A DNA stretch of 64,000 bases from a bacterium HR19 (lineage in GTDB: Bacteria; Calescibacteriota; Calescibacteriia; Calescibacteriales; Calescibacteriaceae). Shown here in pieces: positions 34,125 to 43,350 of this stretch (positions are counted from its first letter, which is position 1; the number at the start of each line of letters is the position of its first letter). Position numbers and translations under genes: made by a program. The notes beneath the pieces are model-generated. The model searched no databases. It saw only the letters and a program-made list of their open reading frames with translations, and was not told the DNA's origin. The stretch lies in NCBI GenBank assembly GCA_002898315.1, contig BEHV01000010.1:1-64000 (forward strand), read 5' to 3'.

Positions 34125-35501
34125 CTATTGATAGAGGATTGATACAGATTTTATATTTACGAATTCAAGAATTCCATACCTTCCGAGTTCCCGTCCTATT
34201 CCAGATTTTTTAACTCCGCCGAAGGGCAATCTCGGATCGCTCCTCACCATCTGATTTATAAAAACGTTCCCAGCTTCAATGAACTTTGCTATCTCTTTTG
34301 CTCTTTGAATGTTCTTTGTGAATACAGCAGCACCGAGACCGAATTCGGTTTTATTTGCAAGTTCAATTGCTTCTTCTTCTGTTCTGAACTTGAAGATCGG
34401 CATTATCGGAGCAAATGTTTCTTCTTTGAAAACAGGAGAACTCACATCTGCTCCCTCTATTATTGCAGGGGAGAGGAAAAATCCTACATCGGTTATTCTT
34501 CTGCCTCCCTCAACTTTTGCGCCGGATTTCTCTGTTTCTCTCACTATTCGCAGAGCATTTTCAAGAAGGTCCCTTCTTGCTATCGGACCTACATCTACAT
34601 TTTCCATCGGGTTCCCTATTTTTATTTTTCTTATTCTCTCTTTCACTCCTTTTACGAACTCGTTGTATATTTTTTCGTGGACTATAAATCTTTTTGCTGC
34701 TATACAGCTTTGTCCTGAGTTTATTATTCTTGCTCTCACACCTGTTTCTATTGCTTTCTCAATATCTGCATCTTCAAACACAATAAAAGGGTCGCTTCCG
34801 CCGAGTTCAAGAACAATCGGCTTTATGTTTTTGCCTGCTATCTCTCCTACCGCCTCCCCAGCTCTCACACTGCCAGTTAAAGATACCCCATCAACAAAAG
34901 TTATAATATCTTTCACATCTTTTTCCTTCAAGAAGATGCTTATAAGCATTCCATCTTCGTATCTTGAAAATATCTCTTGAATTTTTTTTGAGCATAAAAA
35001 GGTGTTCGGTGCGTGTTTCAGAACAACAACATTCCCAGCAGCTATTGCGGGAATTGCGCATCTTATCACCTGCCAGAAAGGAAAATTCCACGGCATTATA
35101 GCAAGTATTACTCCAAGAGGGTCAAACTCAACATAGCTTTCATCTGCTTCTGTTTTCACATATTCTGGTTCAAGAAATTTTTTTGCGTTTTGTGCGAAAA
35201 AATAGCACGCGGTAGCGCACTTTTCTACTTCACTCTCCGCCTGCGCTATGGGTTTCCCCATCTCATTTGTGATAAGCTCTGCATACTCCCTTTTGTTCTT
35301 CATCAGGTCATCTCCGATCTTTCTTATCACTTCGCATCTTTTCTCTATCGGCTTTTTTCTCCACTCCAGAAATTTCTCTCTCAAAAACTCTATCTTTTTT
35401 ATCGCTTCATCTTTTGTTTCGTATCTATGTTCTGCAATTATTTCTTCTGTTGCCGGATTTTGAGATATAGCTACTTCTGAACCATCTTTACCCGACATCA
35501 T
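34125..35501 (-). CDS. NAD(P)-dependent aldehyde dehydrogenase (succinate-semialdehyde-like)
   Basis: The 458-residue enzyme has the ALDH fold motifs: MPWNFPFWQVIRCAIPAIAAGNVVVLKHA, the catalytic Glu in VLELGGSDPFIVFEDAD, the nucleophile in NSGQSCIAAKRFIV and TEEEAIELANKTEFGLGAAVFT. Length and the SDPFIVFEDAD segment fit succinate-semialdehyde dehydrogenases (GabD/YneI type), but substrate is inferred. TAAAAT ends eight bases before the ATG, a probable leaderless start. Confidence 0.88.
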   Translation of the reverse strand: MMSGKDGSEVAISQNPATEEIIAEHRYETKDEAIKKIEFLREKFLEWRKKPIEKRCEVIRKIGDDLMKNKREYAELITNEMGKPIAQAESEVEKCATACYFFAQNAKKFLEPEYVKTEADESYVEFDPLGVILAIMPWNFPFWQVIRCAIPAIAAGNVVVLKHAPNTFLCSKKIQEIFSRYEDGMLISIFLKEKDVKDIITFVDGVSLTGSVRAGEAVGEIAGKNIKPIVLELGGSDPFIVFEDADIEKAIETGVRARIINSGQSCIAAKRFIVHEKIYNEFVKGVKERIRKIKIGNPMENVDVGPIARRDLLENALRIVRETEKSGAKVEGGRRITDVGFFLSPAIIEGADVSSPVFKEETFAPIMPIFKFRTEEEAIELANKTEFGLGAAVFTKNIQRAKEIAKFIEAGNVFINQMVRSDPRLPFGGVKKSGIGRELGRYGILEFVNIKSVSILYQ

Positions 35502-35799
35502 ATTCAGTTATTTTAACTGATATTTTCAGATTTTATTTTATAGCACTTTTTTTGATTTAAAGTTGTCTTTGCTTAAATTTGCTTTTACTAACAATTTCAC
35601 AAAATTTTGACTTCGCACGCAAAAAGTATTAATATATATATGAAAAAGCTGGTTTTTCAGAATCTTTCCGGGGTCAAAACCTAATCAAATACGGGGTTCA
35701 AAAATCAAAACGGGGAAAAAAACGAGGTTTGATGTTTTCGGCTTGCTCAAATAACGGGAAAACTACGGGGTGATATTTTATAGGAAAGGAGGTGATGCT
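35502..35799. other. 298 bp gene-free region with spaced G-runs
   Basis: This AT-rich gap between divergent genes contains no convincing ORF. Between about 35665 and 35770 it holds several short G-runs in similar settings (CCGGGG, ACGGGG, ACGGGG, ACGGG, ACGGGG) separated by 12-45 bp, with repeated TCAAAAC-like flanks. It could be a degenerated repeat, a regulatory leader for the 35800 gene or chance. No riboswitch was recognised. Confidence 0.35.
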
Positions 35800-36243
35800 A
35801 TGGTGAAAAACAGAACAAAAATAATGTTTGAATCCATAGTGCAGAGCTACGGGCTGATCCCACTTCTTATATCAATAGCGATCTTTGGTTTTATCTTCCC
35901 TTTTGCGGTGTGCGGATTAGGTAAAGTAGGGGAGTTTTTGTTCTTCATAATTTTCGGATACAAAAAAAACTTTGCTGTGGCATGTGAAATGAAAAACTTT
36001 GTTCTGTCTTTAAATCCACTACTTATTGTTCCGTTATCTATGGTGATCGGCTCTTTCTTTTTTGGTTTTCTGGTTATTCTTATAGATTCTATATCTCCGA
36101 GGTTCTTTGAATCAAAAATGCTTGATTCCCTCTACCAAAGATATGTTCTCGCCAAATTACAAGGCAACATGGAGCTTGCAAAAAAGATACACAGAAAAAT
36201 AAGCGAGATTTATTTCTATATGGCTACGAATAAAGTGAGATGA
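35800..36243 (+). CDS. small integral membrane protein, unknown
   Basis: The 147-residue product from ATG 35800 follows an AAAGGAGGTGATGCT Shine-Dalgarno, which decides this start over an upstream GTG. It has two strong hydrophobic segments (about residues 18-38 and 70-96), one weaker stretch between them and a soluble, basic C-terminal helical tail (YQRYVLAKLQGNMELAKKIH..). I do not recognise a family. The two-segment plus tail layout might be a regulatory or scaffolding membrane protein, but that is inference. Confidence 0.65.
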   Translation: MVKNRTKIMFESIVQSYGLIPLLISIAIFGFIFPFAVCGLGKVGEFLFFIIFGYKKNFAVACEMKNFVLSLNPLLIVPLSMVIGSFFFGFLVILIDSISPRFFESKMLDSLYQRYVLAKLQGNMELAKKIHRKISEIYFYMATNKVR

Positions 36244-36388
36244 ACATGTTAGATATGCTCAAATCAGTCCAGTGTTGATTGAAAAATCTGAATGAATGAG
36301 GGAGGAATCAGAGGGATAACTATTATTTTACGGTTTTGAATTCTGAAAAAACGCTCAAATTCTATCCTTACGGTTAAAATAAAATTTT

Positions 36389-38023
36389 ATGGAAAAAAAA
36401 TCAAGCCCAGAAGATAAAAAGGGTGGTGAGAGAAGAAAAATTTTCATTTATGATACGACGCTGAGAGATGGCTCACAGGGTCTCGGTTACTCATGGACGC
36501 TTGAAGATAAATTGAAAATAGCAAAGGTTCTTGACGATTTTGGGGTTGACTATATTGAAGGGGGCTGGCCGGGGTCTAATCCAAAAGATGAAGAGTTCTT
36601 CAAACTGATGCGCGGGGAGAGTTTGAAAAAAGCGAAGCTTGTTGCCTTCGGCTCAACTTGTAGGCAGGGAAAAAAAGCAGAAAACGATGAGCAACTCAGA
36701 AAGCTCGTTTCCGCTGATACCCCAACTATAACCATATACGGAAAATCATGGACCCTACATGTTGAAAAAGTTCTCAGAACAACTCTTGAAGAAAATCTGA
36801 GAATGATAAAGGAATCTGTAAAGTTTTTGAAAAATGAGGGAAGAGAAGTTATATTTGATGCTGAACATTTTTTTGACGGCTTCAGATACGATAAAACCTA
36901 TGCAGTAAAATGTATTGAGAGCGCTATTGAAGGTGGAGCTGATTGGGTTGTTCTGTGTGATACCAACGGTGGTTCTCTCCCGTGGTTTGTAAGACAGACA
37001 GTTGAGGAGATTATCAGTCTTTTCCCCGAAACCAAATTCGGAATTCATGTACACAACGACCTTGACCTTGCTGTTATAAACTCTATTGAAGCTGTAAGGG
37101 CAGGAGTTGCACAAGTTCAAGGCACAATAAACGGACTCGGAGAAAGATGTGGGAATGCAAATTTGACATCAATAATTCCTATCTTGAAGTTCAAGATGGG
37201 ATTTGATATATCTCCGGATGTTTCAAAACTGAAAGAGGTATCAGATTTCATATGGGAGCTATCAAATGTCTCTCCTCCGAAAAATCAGCCATTTGTTGGA
37301 GAGTCAGCTTTTGCTCATAAAGGGGGCGTTCATATAGACGCTGTTTCAAAAGAGATTTCTTCTTATGAGCATATGAATCCGGAACTTGTTGGGAATAAGA
37401 GAAAGATTTTAGTTTCAGACCTTGCTGGAAAAACCGCCATAAAACTCAAACTTCAAGAGCTTGGTTTTGAACCAGATGATAAGGTTGCTAAAAAGATCCT
37501 TGAAAAGATAAAGCATCTTGAGAAGGAGGGATATGATTTTGAAATGGCTGATGCTTCTTTATATATCCTTATTCTTGAGGAGCTCGGAAAAAAACCGAAA
37601 TTTTTTGATTTTGAAAGCTTCACCGTCCTTATATACAGATCAGAAAACGAAGAAGGAAAAGAGTCGGGAAGCGATATACATTGTCAAGCAACGGTTAGAT
37701 TATCGGTAGACGGTATAAGAGAACACACTGCATCTGACGGAAATGGTCCTGTGAACGCTCTTGATAAAGCTCTGCGAAAAGCACTTGAAAAGTTCTTCCC
37801 GGAAATAAAAGAGATAGAGCTTACAGATTTCAGAGTAAGAGTTGTATCTGGAAGTCAAGGCACCGGAGCAAAAGTGAGGGTCTTTATAGAGTCAAGCGAT
37901 AAGAGAAGAAGATGGGGAACAGTAGGTGTTTCAGAGAACATAATTCAGGCATCATGGAAAGCTCTTATGGACTCAATAGAGTATAAGCTCATTCTTGAAA
38001 GAACAAATATACTGAGAAAGTGA
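36389..38023 (+). CDS. cimA: (R)-citramalate synthase
   Basis: The 544-residue enzyme starts with the DRE-TIM motif IYDTTLRDGSQGLGYSWTLEDKLKIAK and the substrate segment GGWPGSNPKDEEFF. It contains EVIFDAEHFFDGFR, GIHVHNDLDLAV and GTINGLGERCGNANLTSIIP, and ends with a LeuA-type allosteric domain (about residues 420-540). CimA condenses pyruvate and acetyl-CoA to citramalate, a threonine-independent route to isoleucine. TAAAAT ends eight bases before the ATG. The 145 bp upstream shows no attenuator I can recognise. Confidence 0.92.
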   Translation: MEKKSSPEDKKGGERRKIFIYDTTLRDGSQGLGYSWTLEDKLKIAKVLDDFGVDYIEGGWPGSNPKDEEFFKLMRGESLKKAKLVAFGSTCRQGKKAENDEQLRKLVSADTPTITIYGKSWTLHVEKVLRTTLEENLRMIKESVKFLKNEGREVIFDAEHFFDGFRYDKTYAVKCIESAIEGGADWVVLCDTNGGSLPWFVRQTVEEIISLFPETKFGIHVHNDLDLAVINSIEAVRAGVAQVQGTINGLGERCGNANLTSIIPILKFKMGFDISPDVSKLKEVSDFIWELSNVSPPKNQPFVGESAFAHKGGVHIDAVSKEISSYEHMNPELVGNKRKILVSDLAGKTAIKLKLQELGFEPDDKVAKKILEKIKHLEKEGYDFEMADASLYILILEELGKKPKFFDFESFTVLIYRSENEEGKESGSDIHCQATVRLSVDGIREHTASDGNGPVNALDKALRKALEKFFPEIKEIELTDFRVRVVSGSQGTGAKVRVFIESSDKRRRWGTVGVSENIIQASWKALMDSIEYKLILERTNILRK

Positions 38024-38053
38024 GAAGATTAATTTCTCCGATAGCGGAAATTT

Positions 38054-39322
38054 TCAATGGCTTCCCTTTTTTATTATGTTTTTCTTTATCGTTGCAAATA
38101 CGGGGTACAAATAAAATGTTCCTGTTATCACGAGAGGTTCTTTTTCAGAGACAGCAGTAGCAAAATCAACTATCTCTTCATACGGTATTTTGTGAGCGTT
38201 AATTCCTTTTGATTTTGCAAACTGGTATATTTTATCTTCTTCTTCCCATTCTTCGTCTGGGTAGCGAGTGATATAGAGATTTTTGATTTTTGGTGAGAGT
38301 ATATCTAAAAATTTTTCCCATTTCTTGTTTTTTTTGAATGAAACAAGGAAGTTGAACTTTTCATCTGGCAGAGATAAAAGTAAGCATTTTGCCGAAATAG
38401 GGTTATGACCTCCATCGTATATGATGTTTTGAAAAACTTCAAACCTTCCTTTGATTCTTCTTATATCGTATGAGAAAGTTCTTTTTTCTTTTCCGAAGAA
38501 GTTTTTGAGGACGAAGAAAGAGGTGAACGAAGATAAAACGGCGTTTTCAACAAAAGGTCTGACGCCAAAAAAATCAGTTAAAATCTCTCCATACTTCCTT
38601 TCCCTTATTTTTATTGAAATCTTCTCGTAGAAGTGATATTTTTTTATTTTGTCGAGCGAGAATGAGAAATCGTTTATTATTTCTCCTTTTGATACAGAGC
38701 TTATTGCTGAAAACTGCTCTTCGCCTTCTTTGTGTATTGTTATGCGCGTTGATTCTGGGGGTACGCAAAGAGCTTTTTCAAGTGCGATTGAGAAAAGTGA
38801 GTTCCCGAGAAGATCTTCGTGGTCAAAGTCAATCCTTGATATTACCGCAAGGGGGGAGCGAGCGAGAGAAACCGCATCAAGCCTTCCTCCAAGACCTATC
38901 TCAAGACAAGCGAAATCTACTCTCTTTTCAGCAAAATACAAAAAAGCTAACGCAGTAGCATGCTCAAAATATGTGAGTTCAACACCTAACTTTTTTTCCG
39001 CTTCTGATACAAGATAAGAAAAATCATATAAATCTTCATCTGAAATCTCTTCCTCTTTCATATCAGAAACAATTTTTATCCTTTCTGAGAACCTTTCAAG
39101 GTGTGGGGAAGTGTAAAGTCCGACTTTCAGAAAACGAGAAAGCTCAAACGCAATTTGGGTTGTGATCTGACCTTTGCCCACTGTTCCGGCAATCGTGAGA
39201 GATAAGAACCTTTTTTGAGGATTCCCAAAATATGAGAGAATCTTTTCCAGCCTTTCAAGTCCCAAAATTATTTTTCCTTCTTTTTTCAGGAAAATAGGTG
39301 GAACTATTTGGTTGGCAGTCAT
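38054..39322 (-). CDS. folC: folylpolyglutamate/dihydrofolate synthase-like protein
   Basis: The 422-residue Mur-ligase-fold enzyme contains FSERIKIVSDMKEEEISDEDL, CLEIGLGGRLDAVSLARSPLAVISRIDFDHEDLLG and YDGGHNPISAKCLLLSL, all typical of FolC. The nucleotide P-loop reads GTVGKGQITT where FolC usually has GTNGKGS, an unusual substitution (Asn to Val, Ser to Gln) that would merit testing. It adds glutamate to folates and may also make dihydrofolate. TAAAAT ends nine bases before the ATG. Confidence 0.83.
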   Translation of the reverse strand: MTANQIVPPIFLKKEGKIILGLERLEKILSYFGNPQKRFLSLTIAGTVGKGQITTQIAFELSRFLKVGLYTSPHLERFSERIKIVSDMKEEEISDEDLYDFSYLVSEAEKKLGVELTYFEHATALAFLYFAEKRVDFACLEIGLGGRLDAVSLARSPLAVISRIDFDHEDLLGNSLFSIALEKALCVPPESTRITIHKEGEEQFSAISSVSKGEIINDFSFSLDKIKKYHFYEKISIKIRERKYGEILTDFFGVRPFVENAVLSSFTSFFVLKNFFGKEKRTFSYDIRRIKGRFEVFQNIIYDGGHNPISAKCLLLSLPDEKFNFLVSFKKNKKWEKFLDILSPKIKNLYITRYPDEEWEEEDKIYQFAKSKGINAHKIPYEEIVDFATAVSEKEPLVITGTFYLYPVFATIKKNIIKKGSH

Positions 39323-39390
39323 ACCTGAAATATTTTAGATGTGGAATTTTATAAAATTGCCGGATCAGGAAAGATTGATGAGATGTTTTG

Positions 39391-39786
39391 CTATTCAGAT
39401 TTTTCTTTCCATGATTCTGCGAGTTTATCTTTAAGTGTGCCGGGTTTGAATGGTTTTACTATGTAATTTGTAACTCCTTCTTGTATTGCAGCTATGACTT
39501 TATCTTTTTCTGCCTCTGCGGTTACCATTATGACCGGGGTATCTTTATAAGCTGGTATTTTTCTTAACTCACGCAGAACATCTATTCCCTGCATAATGGG
39601 CATATTCCAATCTAAAAACACTATGTCAAATTTTTCTGCTTTCAGCTTTTCAAGAGCTTGAATCCCGTTTTCTGCATCTTTCACATTTGTGTATCCAAGC
39701 TTAGATAGTATGTCTTTTATTATGTTTCTTATCATGGGTTGGTCATCTACCACGAGTATTTTTACATCCTTTGGAGGCAGAGGCAT
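39391..39786 (-). CDS. cheY: single-domain response regulator (CheY-like)
   Basis: The 131-residue receiver domain has the acidic pair in VVDDQPMI, the phospho-acceptor Asp in FDIVFLDWNMP, the conserved Thr in MVTAEAEKD and Lys in YIVKPFKP. It is CheY-like, with no output domain, and could act on the flagellar switch (flg genes lie in the window), but other single-domain regulators share this form. It is divergent from the MarR gene, with a 16 bp AT palindrome between them. Confidence 0.9.
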   Translation of the reverse strand: MPLPPKDVKILVVDDQPMIRNIIKDILSKLGYTNVKDAENGIQALEKLKAEKFDIVFLDWNMPIMQGIDVLRELRKIPAYKDTPVIMVTAEAEKDKVIAAIQEGVTNYIVKPFKPGTLKDKLAESWKEKSE

Positions 39787-39923
39787 ACCTTATATAAATT
39801 TTACTTTTTTCGGATTTATTTTGACTTTTCTTGATTTATTTTCTTGTGTAGGGAGTATAAAGTTCGTTTAAGTTTGCTAAAAATCGGGTGAAAATTGGGT
39901 AAAAATTCAAGAAAATTTTGTAG

Positions 39924-39939
39924 AATAAATTAATTTATT
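39924..39939. promoter_or_regulatory. perfect 16-bp AT palindrome between cheY and marR-like gene
   Basis: AATAAATTAATTTATT at 39924-39939 reads the same on both strands. It lies 43 bp before the MarR-type ATG and 137 bp before cheY. AT-rich palindromes are typical of MarR operators, so autoregulation is plausible; chance in AT-rich DNA remains possible. Confidence 0.35.
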
Positions 39940-39982
39940 TAATAGTTAGAATAGTTAAATTTGTTAAAAGCTAATTTTTGCT

Positions 39983-40693
39983 ATGAGTGAAGAGAAAGTT
40001 CAAGTAAGGACGGGTGTTGATGAGAATCCTTTTAATCCCATTTTATATGAATATGAAGCTGAGAGCAAGATAATAACGCTTATAGATAAGATATCAAAGA
40101 TAATGAAGGCAAAACTATGGGAAAAGGCGAAAAAATACGGTATAACCGAAACTCAGGGGCAGATTATCCTTCACCTTCTTTTCTCACCCGAGGGAAGAAA
40201 AAACATAAGTTTCATTGCTGAGGAGCTCGGCGTATCAAAACCTACAATATCAAGAGCAGTTGATAACCTGATTGAAAAAGGTTTAGTAGAAAAGTCGGTG
40301 AATCCCTCAAACAGAAGGTCTCATATACTCTCTCTAACCCCAAAGGGAGTTGAAATGTCCATAGAGATTTCAGGATATGCAAAAGATATAAGAAAAGCCA
40401 TAGGGAAAATTGAAAAGGAAAAAAAGAACGAGATATTGCTTTCTTTGCTTCTTATCATATCAAAGATGGTAGAAAATAATTTAGCAAAGCCAATTGCTTC
40501 GTGTATTTTCTGCACCTTTATGGCAGAAGCAAAAGATGGTTCTATGTTCTGCTCAAAACTTAACACATTTATAAAGCCAGAAATAATAAAAATAGATTGC
40601 TCATACTTTGAAAGTAAAATTCCCAAGCAGGAGAAAGAGAGAAAAAAGAGAAAATCAAAAGCCGAAAGAAAAAGTCAGGTTAGCTACTCGTAA
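39983..40693 (+). CDS. MarR-family regulator with C-terminal four-cysteine extension
   Basis: The 236-residue protein has a MarR winged-helix core: ITETQGQIILHLLFSPEGRKN, SFIAEELGVSKPTISRAVDNLIEKGLVEKSVNPSNRRSHI and LSLTPKGVEMSIEI. After the DNA-binding and dimerisation region (to about residue 165) comes ASCIFCTF, then MFCSKLN and IDCSYFE, a C-x2-C ... C ... C arrangement absent from ordinary MarR proteins. It is followed by a Lys/Arg-rich tail. This looks like a metal or Fe-S site fused to the regulator. Confidence 0.85.
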   Translation: MSEEKVQVRTGVDENPFNPILYEYEAESKIITLIDKISKIMKAKLWEKAKKYGITETQGQIILHLLFSPEGRKNISFIAEELGVSKPTISRAVDNLIEKGLVEKSVNPSNRRSHILSLTPKGVEMSIEISGYAKDIRKAIGKIEKEKKNEILLSLLLIISKMVENNLAKPIASCIFCTFMAEAKDGSMFCSKLNTFIKPEIIKIDCSYFESKIPKQEKERKKRKSKAERKSQVSYS

Positions 40694-40707
40694 AATCGTA
40701 AAATTTA

Positions 40708-41865
40708 TCATTTTCTTTGAGAAAGTATAAGCTCTTTGAGTTTTTGAATTATCTCTTTTGTATCTTTTCCAGATTTGATCACGGGTTTCCCATCTACATA
40801 GAAAACCGCGGAAGTTCCTCCTCCTACGACTCCGAAATCTGCTATGTATGATTCTCCTGGTCCATTTACAACACATCCCATAACCGCAACTGAACTTTTT
40901 ATCTTAGACATGATGAGTTCTTTTTCTATCTCTTCTGCTATTGCTATTACATCTATTTGAGTTCTGGCACATGTTGGACAGGCTACGACTTTACCTTCTT
41001 CTTCTCTTATTCCGAGCGACTCTAATATTCTTTTTCCGACTATGACTTCATCAACAGCGGGAGCTGCGAGGGAGACCCGTATGGTATCTCCAACTCCGAG
41101 CCAGAGGAGAATTCCGAGCGCAACTGCGGACCTTGCTGTTCCGGAAAGGCGGGTCCCCGCCTCGGTGACTCCAACATGCAGAGGGTAATCGCTAACCTGT
41201 GAAAAAAGAAGGTAAGCTTTTATGGTATCGTATGGCGAAGAAGATTTGAGCGAAACCTTCATATTGTAGTATCCCATTTTTTCTATCAATTTGACATTAA
41301 AAAGAGCACTCTCGCATAGGGCTTCTGGGGTTGGCTTACCATACCTTTGCAATATTGGTTTTTCAAGTGAGCCAGCATTAACTCCCACACGAATAGGTAT
41401 ATTTTTTTCTTTTGCAAGTTCAACTATTTTTTCAAGATGCTCGAGCCCAGAAACCTTTATGTTTCCCGGATTTATCCTTATGCAATCTGCAAGTCCATCT
41501 TGAAGAACCAAAATGGCTGGGCGAGGACCAAAATGTATATCTGCTACAATAGGAATATTTACCTTATCTCTTACCTTCGCAAGTGATATAACAGATTTCT
41601 CATCAGGAACAGATATTCTGACTATGTCTGCTCCTACATCTTCTATTTCTTTAAGTTCTTTCAAAAGTGCTTCTACATCTTCTGTTGGAGTTTTTGTCAT
41701 GGTCTGAACAGATATTGGAGCATCACCTCCTACATATACATTTCCGACCTTTATTTTTTTCGTTTTTCTGCGTCTTAGCGGACTGAAATACTCGGGCAAA
41801 GATTTGCCATTTTTCAGTTCTTCTATTTTTTCATGGACTTCTTCAAATATTTCTTTTTCGTTCAT
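40708..41865 (-). CDS. ispG: 4-hydroxy-3-methylbut-2-enyl diphosphate synthase (IspG/GcpE)
   Basis: The 385-residue enzyme has GNVYVGGDAPISVQTMTKTPT, VADIHFGPRPAILVLQDG, the NAGSLEKP segment, and Fe-S ligands in ACPTCARTQID and VMGCVVNGPGE (three cysteines plus a Glu). It converts MEcPP to HMBPP in the MEP isoprenoid pathway. It lies 82 bp downstream of rplE on the same strand. Confidence 0.96.
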   Translation of the reverse strand: MNEKEIFEEVHEKIEELKNGKSLPEYFSPLRRRKTKKIKVGNVYVGGDAPISVQTMTKTPTEDVEALLKELKEIEDVGADIVRISVPDEKSVISLAKVRDKVNIPIVADIHFGPRPAILVLQDGLADCIRINPGNIKVSGLEHLEKIVELAKEKNIPIRVGVNAGSLEKPILQRYGKPTPEALCESALFNVKLIEKMGYYNMKVSLKSSSPYDTIKAYLLFSQVSDYPLHVGVTEAGTRLSGTARSAVALGILLWLGVGDTIRVSLAAPAVDEVIVGKRILESLGIREEEGKVVACPTCARTQIDVIAIAEEIEKELIMSKIKSSVAVMGCVVNGPGESYIADFGVVGGGTSAVFYVDGKPVIKSGKDTKEIIQKLKELILSQRK

Positions 41866-41947
41866 CTCGGCTGTATCTATTAAAATGTTATCATAAAAAA
41901 GCGAGAACTGAAATTTGTAAGAAAAGTTGTATCTTTGGCTTTTGAGC

Positions 41948-42544
41948 TTAATCTCTAAAAGGCATACCCATAAGTTTCAGAAGTTCTTTTGCTTCTTGGT
42001 CATTATTGGCTGTTGTAACTATTGTTATATTCATACCTTTTACGTACTTTATTTTGGCGTAGGGGACTTCCGGGAAAATTGTGTGTTCCCTTATTCCTAT
42101 GTTGTAGTTTCCTCTCCCATCAAACCCACTTGAGTAGAAACCTTTGAAATCTTTTGCACGTGGCATAGCTACATTTATCAGACGGTCAAAAAAATCATAC
42201 ATCATATTATTTCGCAGTGTTACCACAAGACCTGAAACATCTCCTTTTTTGAGTTGAAACCCAGCTATTGACTTTCTCGCTCTTTTTATGGCGGGCTTTT
42301 GACCTGTTATAAGAGCAAGGTCTTGTATTGCCTCATCTATGTAGCCCGACTCGTTTCTCCATTTTCCAACTCCCATATTCACAACTATTTTGTAAATTCT
42401 CGGAACTTGTAGCGGATTTTCATACTTGAAAATCTCCATCATTTTTGGGACCACAAATTCAAAGTAGTGTTTTTTTAATCTCGGAATATATCTTCCGTTT
42501 TCGGCTTCTTTTTTCCCATGCGATAGTTCCATTTTCTCGTTCAT
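41948..42544 (-). CDS. rplE: 50S ribosomal protein L5
   Basis: The 198-residue protein contains VPRIYKIVVNMGVGKW, QDLALITGQKPAIKRARKSIAGFQLKKGD and FKGFYSSGFDGRGNYNIGIREHTIFPEV, which are L5 signatures. It binds 5S rRNA. A GGAGGTAAAATATA Shine-Dalgarno precedes it. It closes the minus-strand ribosomal cluster; rpsN (S14) and rpsH, which normally follow, are missing. Confidence 0.96.
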   Translation of the reverse strand: MNEKMELSHGKKEAENGRYIPRLKKHYFEFVVPKMMEIFKYENPLQVPRIYKIVVNMGVGKWRNESGYIDEAIQDLALITGQKPAIKRARKSIAGFQLKKGDVSGLVVTLRNNMMYDFFDRLINVAMPRAKDFKGFYSSGFDGRGNYNIGIREHTIFPEVPYAKIKYVKGMNITIVTTANNDQEAKELLKLMGMPFRD

Positions 42545-42591
42545 TATATTTTACCTCCACGGGTTTTTCAAATTAATTTCATTTTCATCTT

Positions 42592-42912
42592 CTAAATCTC
42601 ATCTACTATATCTTGGCACTTTTTACAATATCTTATTTTTTTGCCATTATCAAGCAGTTTGAATCCCACTCTTGCGGGTTTTTTGCATTTCGGGCAGATG
42701 AGCATAAGGTTTGAGATATGAATCTTTCCGTATATTTCTATTATACCGCCTTGGGGTGATTGTGGTGTTGGTCTTACATGCTTTTTCAATCTATTTATAC
42801 CTTCTACGATTGCTCTTTGCTCTTTTGGGAAAACGCGGATGACTCTTCCTGATTTTCCCTTATCTTTACCGGTAAGCACAAAGACCGTATCTCCTGCTTT
42901 TATCTTCTGCAT
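42592..42912 (-). CDS. rplX: 50S ribosomal protein L24 with zinc-ribbon tail
   Basis: The 106-residue protein begins MQKIKAGDTVFVLTGKDKGKSGRVIRVFPKEQRAIVEG (KOW domain) and continues HVRPTPQSPQGGIIEIY. It ends with a C-plus zinc-ribbon (CPKCKKPARVGF.. CKKCQ). It initiates 50S assembly near the exit tunnel. The order rpsQ-rplN-rplX-rplE is the normal local order. Confidence 0.95.
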   Translation of the reverse strand: MQKIKAGDTVFVLTGKDKGKSGRVIRVFPKEQRAIVEGINRLKKHVRPTPQSPQGGIIEIYGKIHISNLMLICPKCKKPARVGFKLLDNGKKIRYCKKCQDIVDEI

Positions 42913-42945
42913 CTTTACTTAACCTTCCTTTCTCTCTCAAAATTT

Positions 42946-43314
42946 TTATACTATTTCAGGGGCAAGAGAAGCTATTTTTACAAATCCCTTTTCTCTTATT
43001 TCTCTCGGTATAGGTCCGAACACTCTTGTTCCTTCTGGTTCTCCTTTATCGTTTATTATAACAACGGCATTATCGTCAAATCTTATGTATGAGCCATCTT
43101 TTCTTCTTGTCTCTTTCGTTGTTCTCACGACAACTGCTTTTTTCACATCACCTTTGGATATCTTTGAGTTAGGTATGGCGCTTTTTACTGCAATCACGAT
43201 TATATCTCCAATATATGCGTATTTTTTCCCGCTCCCTCCGAGAATCCCTATACATTTTCCCCACTTTGCCCCAGAGTTATCAGCAACTTCAACTTTTGTT
43301 TCTCTCTGTATCAT
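42946..43314 (-). CDS. rplN: 50S ribosomal protein L14
   Basis: The 122-residue protein has [55 protein letters not shown] and [23 protein letters not shown], standard L14. It contacts 30S in the intersubunit bridge and binds 23S rRNA. It keeps its usual place between S17 and L24. Confidence 0.97.
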   Translation of the reverse strand: MIQRETKVEVADNSGAKWGKCIGILGGSGKKYAYIGDIIVIAVKSAIPNSKISKGDVKKAVVVRTTKETRRKDGSYIRFDDNAVVIINDKGEPEGTRVFGPIPREIREKGFVKIASLAPEIV

Positions 43315-43350
43315 AAGAATAAATCCTCCTTTCTGTTTTTCTATTTAAAA

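Noticed and set aside
34309..34980. Long plus-strand frame opposite the aldehyde dehydrogenase
   Set aside because: Antisense shadow of a clearly conserved enzyme on the minus strand.
35660..35770. G-quadruplex in the gap before 35800
   Set aside because: G-runs are short and mostly too far apart; a quadruplex would be unlikely without experiment.
38024..38053. Weak hairpin between convergent cimA and folC as a bidirectional terminator
   Set aside because: The stem has only four or so base pairs with mismatches; not enough to call.
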